From: Actinomycetes bacterium
GTDB lineage: Bacteria; Actinomycetota; Actinomycetes; Actinomycetales; Dermabacteraceae
Assembly: GCA_023389045.1 (NCBI GenBank)
Contig: JAEWEZ010000114.1
Span: 1 to 12,343 of the forward strand
Reading direction: 5' to 3'
DNA length: 12,343 nt
Shown: positions 6,508 to 12,343 of the stretch, in pieces
Position numbering within the stretch: the stretch's first letter is position 1
Layout: every line of letters starts with the position of its first letter
Position numbers and translations under genes: made by a program
The notes under the pieces: model-generated
What the model saw: only the letters and a program-made list of their open reading frames with translations
The model's database searches: none
What the model was told of the DNA's origin: nothing

Positions 6508-6557
6508 GCATCAGCAGATTCAGCCGCTCCACGCGGAGCACAGGCCCCTTCGCGCAC
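6508..6557 (-). repeat. Degenerate partial fourth hairpin copy
   Basis: ATTCAGCCGCT followed after a short insertion by ACAGGCCCCTTCGCGCAC resembles the loop end and right arm of copy 2. The left arm is missing. It looks like a decayed or truncated unit directly after the oxidoreductase gene. Confidence 0.4.
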
Positions 6558-6574
6558 AGGCCGGTCAGGGCCGG

Positions 6575-8110
6575 TTAGTTGCTGCGGGTCTGCTCGGGCT
6601 CGTCGCTGCCCTTCGCTCCTTCTGCGGGGGCCTCCCAGGCATTGCCTTCGTCCTGGGGCAGCGCTACCGACTCCTCCTCAGCCTTCTCCTCGGCCTTCTC
6701 CTCAGCAGCTGTCTCAGCCGTCTCCGTCTCGGCCTCGTGCGCCTCAGCCTTCTCGTCTTCAGCCACGCCAGCCTCAGCATCCTCTGCCGTGGTCACCGAC
6801 ATGGTGGCCGGGTCGGCGAGCGCCGCCGTTCCCACGGTGGTTGCGCCAAGCGTTCCCGCGGGAACGTCCTCCCCCGCAGTCTCAGCCTCGGCCACCCCCT
6901 TGGCCGCGTCGTCGGCATCCTTCGAGGCCTCACCCTCCGAGCCACCTTCAGCCTCGACCTCAGCCTCCGGCTCCGGCTCCGGGTCAATAGTGCGCCCATC
7001 GGCCTCGACGATCGAAGCGAGCACCCCGCGCAGCAGCGTGACCATGTCCAGTTCATCCGCGGGCCCGGCGAGCGGGGCCTCCGCCTTGGTCACGAAGCGG
7101 TGGAAGGCCTCCCACATCCCCTCAGCCGAGCTCATCGCCGCAGTCATACCGTCCTCGGTGAGCACACCGGACTTCTTTTCCCGCACGGCCAGGTGCGAGC
7201 GCCGATCGCCGTGGGAGGGCGCCTGGATTTCCACGCGCATGCGGCGCCGCGCAGACAGCACCTGGATGCGCTCGGAGTATTCGGCGGCAAACGGCAGGTA
7301 GTGCCACATCAGGCGCAGCGGCGCCCCGCCCTCAAACTCGGCAAGGATTTCGATCGACCCGGGAATCACGCCCTTCGGCCAGTGACGCACGGCGACCACC
7401 TGCTCGATCGGCCCGTACACGGCACGCAGCGCAGCCACCTGGTGCGCAACACCGGTCAGTAGGCCCTTCACGTACAGGTCACGGTCGCGCTGGGTGGCGC
7501 CTTCGCCGGATCCGGCCTCGACTGCTTCCTGCAGCTGGTGACGGCGTTCGGTGCGCAGTTCAGGGGGCAGATCGTAGGCCGACGGGGTTACATGCGCGGC
7601 CCCGTAGAGCGGCTGCGAGGCTGGCATCAGCACCTCGTAATCGACCATGCGCAGGTCCCGTTTCGGGATCCGCTCCCCCATATCGGTGAGGGCTTCGTCG
7701 TACTGCTGCGGGTAGGCCATCATGACCAGGCGCCGCCCGATCATCCGCTCGAAGTCGGTGATTTTGCGGACCTCATCGGCCGAGTAGCCCAGCGGCGGTT
7801 CCACCAGCACGGGCACCCCGCGGCGCAGCAGTTGCAGCAGGTCGTCCACGTGCAGACCGTCGGTGGAAAGCAGCACCGCATCCACGGTCACGCTCTTGGC
7901 GCGCATGGCGGTGACGAGGTCGGCCACGGTTTCGAAGCGTTTTTCCTCGGGCACGCCCCACACCTCGGAGGCTTCGCGGCGGCGCCGCGGGGAGTGGTCC
8001 ACAAGGGCGCTCACGGCGAAGAGGTCCCAGCGACGCCGCATCACCGGCAGGTGCACGGCCTGCGCCATGGTTCCGGCGCCGATCACGGCGATGTTCAGGG
8101 TCGTGGCCAT
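6575..8110 (-). CDS. Gfo/Idh/MocA-family oxidoreductase-like protein with long acidic tail
   Basis: A 511-residue protein. The Rossmann fold starts VIGAGTMAQAVHLP (9-22), the NAD(P)-binding pattern of the Gfo/Idh/MocA family. A central part continues to about residue 370, including MMAYPQQYDEAL (130-141) in place of the usual GYNRRF-type motif and H223 in GVAHQVAALRAVYG. The family's EKP motif, whose Lys is usually catalytic, reads EPP here (VLVEPPLG, 101-108). From about residue 374 a 138-residue Glu/Ala/Asp-rich tail follows, with no similarity that I recognise; family members are normally 330-390 residues. The ATG at 8110 has AAGGAG upstream. It is monocistronic, with the hairpin repeats downstream and plsC divergent. 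The cofactor-binding fold is clear, but substrate and even dehydrogenase activity are uncertain. Confidence 0.8.
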   Translation of the reverse strand: MATTLNIAVIGAGTMAQAVHLPVMRRRWDLFAVSALVDHSPRRRREASEVWGVPEEKRFETVADLVTAMRAKSVTVDAVLLSTDGLHVDDLLQLLRRGVPVLVEPPLGYSADEVRKITDFERMIGRRLVMMAYPQQYDEALTDMGERIPKRDLRMVDYEVLMPASQPLYGAAHVTPSAYDLPPELRTERRHQLQEAVEAGSGEGATQRDRDLYVKGLLTGVAHQVAALRAVYGPIEQVVAVRHWPKGVIPGSIEILAEFEGGAPLRLMWHYLPFAAEYSERIQVLSARRRMRVEIQAPSHGDRRSHLAVREKKSGVLTEDGMTAAMSSAEGMWEAFHRFVTKAEAPLAGPADELDMVTLLRGVLASIVEADGRTIDPEPEPEAEVEAEGGSEGEASKDADDAAKGVAEAETAGEDVPAGTLGATTVGTAALADPATMSVTTAEDAEAGVAEDEKAEAHEAETETAETAAEEKAEEKAEEESVALPQDEGNAWEAPAEGAKGSDEPEQTRSN

Positions 8111-8558
8111 TCCTGGGGGCTCCTTCGACGGGTCGATCGCGGTGTGATGCTCGCGCTGTTTCGGCGGTGGCGTCGGTTGTTCGACGGGGACCTGCGGGGC
8201 TGCGGGTCACCGGGCTTTCGCCGACGCTGAGGGCGGGTCCAGTCGCTCTGCGGCTGTTCTACCACACGAGTCTTCCAGACTTGCCTCCCAGTCTTGCTTC
8301 CCAGACTTGCCTCCCAGTCTGACCGCCCCACCGCGCCCCGGGATTCCCAAGCCCTCTGCCGTCGAACCACGGCCCTCCCCCAGCTCCACCGACCATGCTC
8401 CAGTTCTCACTCTCAACCACCCTGCAGGATCACCCTGCCCGCGGCGCTATCGTGGAGCGGTCCCCCGTCGGCGCCCAGCTTCCCCAGGCGCCCGCGCCCG
8501 GGGTTCTCGCCCTGCACCCCGCATCGCCCCGTCGGAACGTCCCTCGAAAGGAGGCCCC
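8111..8558. other. 448-base divergent intergenic region
   Basis: It separates the oxidoreductase (leftward) from the acyltransferase (rightward) and must hold both promoters. I see ribosome binding sites at both ends (AAGGAG near 8125 on the minus strand, AAAGGAGG at 8547-8554 on the plus strand) and a 13-base tandem repeat at 8271-8318. I cannot assign -35/-10 elements with confidence. No open frame here looks like a gene. Confidence 0.6.
8271..8320. repeat. 13-base tandem repeat CTTGCYTCCCAGW
   Basis: Three full copies at 8280-8292, 8293-8305 and 8306-8318, plus a partial one before. The last base alternates T, A, T, so AGACT and AGTCT face each other across the units. A 20-base stretch, CCAGACTTGCCTCCCAGTCT, occurs exactly at 8275 and 8301. 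Confidence 0.85.
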
Positions 8559-9218
8559 ATGGGAGTCTTCTACAACGCCGCGAAGAAGGTAGCGGAGCCG
8601 GTGATCCGTCTGGCGTGGAAACCCACGGTGACCGGGATGGAGAACCTGCCCACGAGCGGCGGTTTCATCGTCGCCTCGAATCATTTGGCCTATGTGGATT
8701 CCTTTGTGATCCCGGTGGTTTTCCCGCGCCCGGTGCGTTTCGTCTCGAAGGACGACTACTGGAAGATGCCGGGGATCAAGGGCCGGATTGTGCGCTGGTT
8801 CTTCAACGCGGTGGGGGCGGTGCCGCTGGATCGTGCCGCACTCAGTTCGGGCAAGGGGGCGCTGCAGGCGGCGCTCGGGATCCTGAAGGAGAACGACGGG
8901 TTCGGGATTTACCCCGAGGGCACGCGCTCCAAGGATGGCCTGTTGCATGAGGGCAAGCCGGGGGCGGCCTGGCTTGCGATGGAGTCAGGATGCCCGGTGG
9001 TGCCGGTCGGCTTGAAGGGCACGCCGGAGTTGTTCGCGAAGGGCTGGTGGCCGCGACGCGGGGTCGTCTCTATTCATGTGGGTACCCCGATCGACACGTC
9101 TCTGATCGCGCCGGAAGCCTCGGGGGGCGCACGCCGCCGGCTGATTACGCAGCGGATCATGGACGAAATCCAGGCGCTCTCGGGCCAGGAGCGCGCCCCG
9201 AAACCGCAGCGTCCCTGA
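8559..9218 (+). CDS. 1-acyl-sn-glycerol-3-phosphate acyltransferase (PlsC family)
   Basis: A 219-residue acyltransferase of the PlsC/LPLAT family, which moves an acyl chain onto lysophosphatidic acid or a similar acceptor at the inner face of the membrane in phospholipid synthesis. The catalytic NHxxxxD motif is NHLAYVD (41-47), the glycerophosphate-binding motif is EGTRSKDG (120-127), and CPVVPVGLKGT (149-159) is motif IV-like. VSKDDYWKMPGIKG (62-75) and FNAVGAVPLDR (82-92) also fit actinobacterial members. The ATG at 8559 has AAAGGAGG four bases upstream; upstream in-frame sequence is Pro/Ser-rich and not part of the family. Actinobacteria often have several paralogues, so the exact acceptor is uncertain. 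A terminator overlaps its stop codon. Confidence 0.93.
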   Translation: MGVFYNAAKKVAEPVIRLAWKPTVTGMENLPTSGGFIVASNHLAYVDSFVIPVVFPRPVRFVSKDDYWKMPGIKGRIVRWFFNAVGAVPLDRAALSSGKGALQAALGILKENDGFGIYPEGTRSKDGLLHEGKPGAAWLAMESGCPVVPVGLKGTPELFAKGWWPRRGVVSIHVGTPIDTSLIAPEASGGARRRLITQRIMDEIQALSGQERAPKPQRP

Positions 9219-9231
9219 TCACGCGGTTTTT
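9201..9231 (+). terminator. Terminator overlapping the plsC stop codon
   Basis: AAACC...GCGT (9201-9212) pairs with ACGCGGTTT (9221-9229), with GCA bulged, followed by a run of five T (9227-9231). The loop contains the TGA of the acyltransferase gene. It probably separates plsC from the stress protein gene. Confidence 0.6.
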
Positions 9232-9448
9232 CGACGTCGCACCCGCCCCTCGCAGCGCGTCACCGGACCTTCCGCGCGCGGACCCTGGAAAGCACTCCGA
9301 CCGCGTCTGCCCACGGGCCACCACGGGCAGCATCGCCGCTCGTCCTCCCCAGCGGCCAGCAGGTCCCCGTAGTATCGACCCGTTGCACCCGACCCCTTGT
9401 GTCCATGAACGCCACCGCCCGCCGCGGAGGCAGGAGGGCGGAGACCAG

Positions 9449-9832
9449 ATGGCAGTTGTCGTCGGATTCATCCCCACGGAGGTGGGCCTGCGCGCCCTGG
9501 ATGCGGCCGTGACCGAGGCCGAGCAGCGCGGCAGCCCGCTGGTCGTCGTCAATGTGATCCGCACGGGGGTGCAGAACGATCCGCGTCACGCCGACTCCAC
9601 GGACCTCGATGCGGCGCGGGAGCGTTTGCGCCGACGTGCCGTGCGGGTGGAGGTCCGACAGGAGGAGACCGACGACGACATCGCCGATGTTCTGCTTCGC
9701 GTGGTCGATGAGGAAAAGGCGGAGCTGCTGGTCATCGCGAATCGTCGCCGTGAGTCGCTGGGGCGCCACCTGCTCGGTTTGACGGTGCAGAAGCTGCTGC
9801 TGTCGGCTAATAGCGAAGTTCTCGTCGTCTGA
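9449..9832 (+). CDS. Universal stress protein (UspA-like), single domain
   Basis: A 127-residue single-domain universal stress protein. It begins VVVGFIPTEVGLRALDAAVTEA, with the usual first strand and helix, continues ADVLLRVVDEEKAELLVIANRR, and ends GRHLLGLTVQKLLLSANSEVLVV, the family's last loop and strand. ATP-binding members carry G-xx-G-x9-G-(S/T); here the loop is present, but the last G-S/T pair reads G-L-T, so ATP binding cannot be assumed. The ATG at 9449 has GGCGGAG upstream. TAGTAT at 9370-9375 is a possible -10. It is bounded by terminators on both sides and so is probably monocistronic. USPs act in stress survival, but the precise role is unknown. Confidence 0.88.
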   Translation: MAVVVGFIPTEVGLRALDAAVTEAEQRGSPLVVVNVIRTGVQNDPRHADSTDLDAARERLRRRAVRVEVRQEETDDDIADVLLRVVDEEKAELLVIANRRRESLGRHLLGLTVQKLLLSANSEVLVV

Positions 9833-9970
9833 CACCCCCGCGGCAGCCCGAGCCTTCGAGACAGCCCAACACGTCGCGGCAGCCCACCCCATCGAGGCAA
9901 CGGAACCGTCTGCCCGCCTCCACGAGCGCCCGCTCGCCCTACCAGCTTCCTCCCCTCCCCCGCACAGCAC

Positions 9971-10007
9971 AGCGGCCCGTCCCCTCATCGGGAACGGGCC
10001 GCTTTCT
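9971..10007 (+). terminator. Intrinsic terminator after the universal stress protein gene
   Basis: AGCGGCCCGT (9971-9980) and ACGGGCCGCT (9994-10003) form a perfect 10-base stem, followed by TTCTCT on the plus strand. It lies between the convergent usp and katA genes. On the minus strand there is no T run, so it serves mainly usp. Confidence 0.75.
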
Positions 10008-10056
10008 CTGCTGACTTCTGCTGCTGAACTCGTCAGCGAGTCAACGCCTCAGGCGA

Positions 10057-11544
10057 TCACAGCGGGTCGCCACCGGGCTGCTGGTCGCCGGCATTCGCCT
10101 TGACCGCGGCCTCGATGCGCTCGCCGATCTCCTGGTCGATGTTCTTCCAGTACTGGAAGGCGTTGGAGAGCACCGGCTCGATCACGTCGCCGAGAGCACC
10201 GGAGACGGTCTCGACGAGGCGGTCACGCTGGGCATCGTCGAACACCTCGCGCACGAGGGTGCCGGCCTGACCGAAGTCATCGTCCTCAGCGTGCAGGGTG
10301 TAGGCGGCGCGCACCATGGCGCCGTCGGCCTCCCAGCCGTTGTCGACCTTGCCCTGGGTGTCCTGGTAGGCGCGGCCGAAGGAGTTGGGCGCGTACACCG
10401 GAGCGTTGCCGCTGTGGTGGAACTGCATCGCGCCCTCCTTGTCGTAGGAGTTCGTCGGCACGATCGGCATGTTCACCGGCAGCTGGTTGAAGTTGGTGCC
10501 AAGGCGGTTGCGGTGCGCATCCGGGTAGGAGAACACGCGGCCGATCAGCATCTTGTCGGGCGAGATGCCGGTGCCGGGAACCTGGTTCAACGGGGAGAAG
10601 GCAGCCTGCTCGATCTGCGCGTAGTGGTTCACCGGGTTCTGGTTCAGGGTGAAGCGACCCACCTTGATCAGCGGGTAGTCCTTCTTCGAGACCGTCTTGG
10701 TGAGGTCGAAGATGTTGAAGCGGTAGGACTTCGCTTCCTCGTAGGGGATCACCTGGACGTACATGGTCCAGCTGGGGAAGTCGCCCTTCTCGATCGCCTG
10801 GAAGAGGTCGCGGCGGTGGTGGTCCGCGTCCTTACCGGCCATCTTCTCGGCGTCATCATTGCTCATGTTCTCCACACCCTGGTCGGTGTGGAAGTGGTAC
10901 TTGATCCAGAACTTCTCGCCGGCTTCGTTGACCCACATGTAGGTGTGGGAGCCGTAGCCGTTCATATGGCGCCAGGTCTTGGGCAGGCCGCGGTCGCCCA
11001 TGAGGTAGGTGACCTGGTGGGCGCTCTCCGGGGAGAGGGTCCAGAAGTCCCACTGCATGGTGTTGTCGCGCAGGCCGGAGTCGGGCAGGCGCTTCTGGGA
11101 GTGGATGAAGTCGGGGAACTTCATCGGGTCACGCAGGAAGAAGATCGGGGTGTTGTTGCCGACGATGTCGAGGTTGCCGTCCTGGGTGTAGAACTTCAGG
11201 GCGAAACCGCGCACGTCACGCCAGGTGTCGGGCGAGCCGAGCTCACCGGCCACGGTGGAGAAACGCGCGAGCATCGGGGTCTTGGTGCCCTTCTGGAACA
11301 CCTTGGCCTTGGTGTACTGGGAGACGTCCTCGGTCACTTCCAGTTCACCGAAGGCGCCGGAGCCCTTGGCGTGGGGGCTGCGCTCCGGGATGCGCTCGCG
11401 GTCGAAGCGGGCGAGCTTCTCGACGAGGGCAACGTCGTGGAGCATCAAGGGGCCGTCAGCGCCGAGGCTGAGCGAGTGCGCATCGGACTCGCGGGGGGCA
11501 CCGGACTCGGTGGTGGACGGCTTGGTGGGATCAAACTCGGTCAT
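10057..11544 (-). CDS. katA: Monofunctional heme catalase KatA
   Basis: A cytoplasmic heme catalase of 495 residues, which turns hydrogen peroxide into water and oxygen; the length is that of small-subunit clade 3 enzymes. The catalytic His is H58 in FDRERIPERSPHAKG, the conserved Asn lies in VGNNTPIFFLRDP (129-141), and the heme-ligand Tyr is Y341 in RVFSYPDAHRNRLG. The site around the His reads SPH rather than the VVH of many catalases; actinobacterial enzymes often vary here. The ATG at 11544 has AAGGAG seven bases upstream; an in-frame start at 11601 lacks one. It follows furA by 203 bases in the same direction, so FurA control of katA is expected. A 53-base gap separates its stop from the shared usp/katA terminator hairpin. 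Confidence 0.97.
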   Translation of the reverse strand: MTEFDPTKPSTTESGAPRESDAHSLSLGADGPLMLHDVALVEKLARFDRERIPERSPHAKGSGAFGELEVTEDVSQYTKAKVFQKGTKTPMLARFSTVAGELGSPDTWRDVRGFALKFYTQDGNLDIVGNNTPIFFLRDPMKFPDFIHSQKRLPDSGLRDNTMQWDFWTLSPESAHQVTYLMGDRGLPKTWRHMNGYGSHTYMWVNEAGEKFWIKYHFHTDQGVENMSNDDAEKMAGKDADHHRRDLFQAIEKGDFPSWTMYVQVIPYEEAKSYRFNIFDLTKTVSKKDYPLIKVGRFTLNQNPVNHYAQIEQAAFSPLNQVPGTGISPDKMLIGRVFSYPDAHRNRLGTNFNQLPVNMPIVPTNSYDKEGAMQFHHSGNAPVYAPNSFGRAYQDTQGKVDNGWEADGAMVRAAYTLHAEDDDFGQAGTLVREVFDDAQRDRLVETVSGALGDVIEPVLSNAFQYWKNIDQEIGERIEAAVKANAGDQQPGGDPL

Positions 11545-11685
11545 GGCATCTCCTTCATGGCGAACTGTGGGAGAACGTGCCGGCCGTGGGGCGCGGCGCA
11601 CACCGGAACACCCGGGGGCACCGGGGTTCGGTGGTGATCGGGGGCCGACGGGGATGGGCGCGGGGCGCGCTCATCATCGAAGGCC

Positions 11686-11736
11686 GGGGCGAATAGAGGG
11701 GCGAATGTGGGGGCACAGAGAAGCTGTGGGGGCACA
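11686..11736 (-). repeat. Paired direct repeats in the furA-katA spacer
   Basis: GGGGCGAAT occurs at 11686 and 11698 (period 12), and TGTGGGGGCACA at 11706-11717 and 11725-11736 (19 bases apart). The second motif is itself symmetrical (TGTG/CACA). On the katA mRNA strand the stretch is C-rich and G-poor. It begins 11 bases after the furA stop. It may be an operator pair, an RNA-processing or Rho-loading site, or neutral repeats. Confidence 0.7.
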
Positions 11737-11747
11737 CGGTCTGCGGT

Positions 11748-12218
11748 TTAGGGAGTGAGAGCCTCCTGGCGCTCATTATCCCTGGTGGTCGCCTCTCCCG
11801 CAGCGGCACTGCACTGGGCGCAGCGTCCGCGGTAGATGACGTCGGCAACCTCCACCTGGAAACCGTGATGCTCCGGGGGGAGCAGGCAGGGGGCGGCTCC
11901 CTGGGCACAGGGGACGTCCTCGAGCCGGCCGCAGTCGCGGCACACGAAGTGATGGTGGTTGTCGTGGTGGTGGATCTCGTAGAGCATCCTCCGACCGCCC
12001 ACGCTCACTCGACGCAGCAGCTCCGCATCGGCCAGTGCGTTGAGGACGTCGTAGACCGCTTGGCGGGAGACGCTGCCGAGGCGGCGGCGGACCTCCTGCG
12101 CGACGGTTTCGGCGTCGGCGTGGGGGTTGGCGCCGACCACTTCGAGGGTGGCGACGCGGGGCGCGGTGACGCGCAGTCCCGCGCCGCGCAGGGCGGTGGC
12201 GGGATCTGCGTGGCACAT
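11748..12218 (-). CDS. furA: Fur-family peroxide/iron-responsive repressor FurA
   Basis: A 156-residue Fur-family repressor like mycobacterial FurA, which represses its own gene and the downstream catalase-peroxidase gene; here the partner is a catalase. The winged-helix part holds LRVTAPRVATLEVV (15-28), PHADAET (32-38) and SRQAVYDVLNALADAELLR (51-69). The metal-sensing part has HHHDNHHHFVCRDCG (83-97), with CxxC at C93/C96 and a second CxxC at C133/C136. The C-terminal extension after residue 140 is short and polar. I keep ATG 12218. No Shine-Dalgarno sequence precedes it, which agrees with a leaderless transcript. FurA versus another Fur-type peroxide sensor rests on the katA linkage and similarity. 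Confidence 0.93.
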   Translation of the reverse strand: MCHADPATALRGAGLRVTAPRVATLEVVGANPHADAETVAQEVRRRLGSVSRQAVYDVLNALADAELLRRVSVGGRRMLYEIHHHDNHHHFVCRDCGRLEDVPCAQGAAPCLLPPEHHGFQVEVADVIYRGRCAQCSAAAGEATTRDNERQEALTP

Positions 12219-12225
12219 GCCGACG

Positions 12226-12260
12226 ACACTACACCGCTTTTCTGGATTATTTCAAAAAAG
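12226..12260 (-). promoter_or_regulatory. furA promoter (likely leaderless) with overlapping AT-rich operator
   Basis: On the minus strand TTGAAA (12250-12255) and TAGTGT (12226-12231) are 18 bases apart. Seven bases separate TAGTGT from the furA ATG, so transcription would start at or next to the start codon. An AT-rich inverted repeat at 12237-12260, with outer arms CTTTTTTG and CAGAAAAG (7 of 8 pairs), covers the -35. Mycobacterial FurA is known to bind an AT-rich site just upstream of furA, so this is the likely self-repression site. Confidence 0.6.
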
Positions 12261-12343
12261 CGAGGGTGTCGGGTGTGTGGGGTCACGTCCCACAACATGC
12301 TCAGCGAGGCAGTTACTGCTACACAGAAGCGGGGCGCGGGTTG

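Larger units (their letters stand above)
5951..6577 (-). repeat. Array of three tandem ~200-base units containing hairpins
   Basis: Three successive copies of a unit lie between the oxidoreductase stop codon and the nrd control region. Each has a hairpin element, then (plus orientation) a G-rich block, with GGCCGAGAGGG and CAGGTTAGAGCGGGG at 6121-6145 and again at 6324-6350. The first 80 bases of copies 1 and 3 are identical (5951-6030 and 6372-6451), while copy 2 is more diverged. TTAG landmarks at 6137, 6340 and 6575 give spacings of 203 and 235; the last contains the oxidoreductase stop codon. Open frames through the array are low-complexity and I do not call them genes. No transposase or terminal target duplication is seen. 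Confidence 0.85.

Noticed and set aside
5278..6541. Minus-strand frames repeating the peptide KGACGGWCW and FSSACAGIGPFC
   Set aside because: The peptide repeats because the DNA hairpins repeat. The arms pair as RNA and the frames lack ribosome sites and run into nrdH in another frame, so I treat them as non-coding.
5951..6577. CRISPR array
   Set aside because: Units are about 200 bases with long imperfect hairpins and homologous, not unique, intervening sequence; no cas gene is present.
10291..11637. 448-residue plus-strand open frame opposite katA
   Set aside because: Same reason: a GC-driven antisense frame over an unmistakable catalase.

Overview
The window is high-GC DNA (strong G/C preference at third codon positions) from an actinobacterium. 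NrdE, NrdI, NrdH, FurA and KatA all look like their actinobacterial counterparts. The gene set would suit a member of the Micrococcales such as the Dermabacter/Brachybacterium group, but that placement is inference. It is a chromosomal region of housekeeping and stress genes with unusual intergenic DNA.

Layout: (1) 1-334, 3' part of a small Cys-rich YgbA-like protein (nitrosative-stress family). (2) 390-1655, minus strand, a Bcr/CflA-type drug efflux pump, convergent with gene 1. (3) 1831-2455, a decayed SMP-30/gluconolactonase gene: operator-like palindromes and a good ribosome binding site remain, but the frame is broken twice and the second half belongs to something else. (4) 2556-5701, minus strand, the class Ib ribonucleotide reductase operon nrdH-nrdI-nrdE, with tandem NrdR boxes in front and a strong terminator behind. 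The small subunit gene nrdF is not here. (5) 5702-6574, about 870 bases without a gene. The side next to nrd carries DnaA-box-like sites and a perfect palindrome; the rest is three tandem copies of a roughly 200-base unit, each with a 73-base hairpin whose sequence variation fits a minus-strand RNA. (6) 6575-8110, minus strand, a Gfo/Idh/MocA-type oxidoreductase that lacks the usual catalytic Lys and has a 138-residue acidic tail. (7) 8559-9218, plus strand, a PlsC-type acyltransferase. (8) 9449-9832, plus strand, a single-domain universal stress protein, then a terminator. (9) 10057-12218, minus strand, furA followed by katA, with a likely leaderless furA promoter overlapped by an AT-rich inverted repeat.

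Themes: furA-katA and the universal stress protein serve stress defence, and the YgbA-like gene probably does too. NrdH, NrdI and NrdE make deoxyribonucleotides; NrdH is the reductant and NrdI the flavodoxin that activates the absent NrdF. The most novel-looking item is the hairpin repeat family between the oxidoreductase and the nrd operon.
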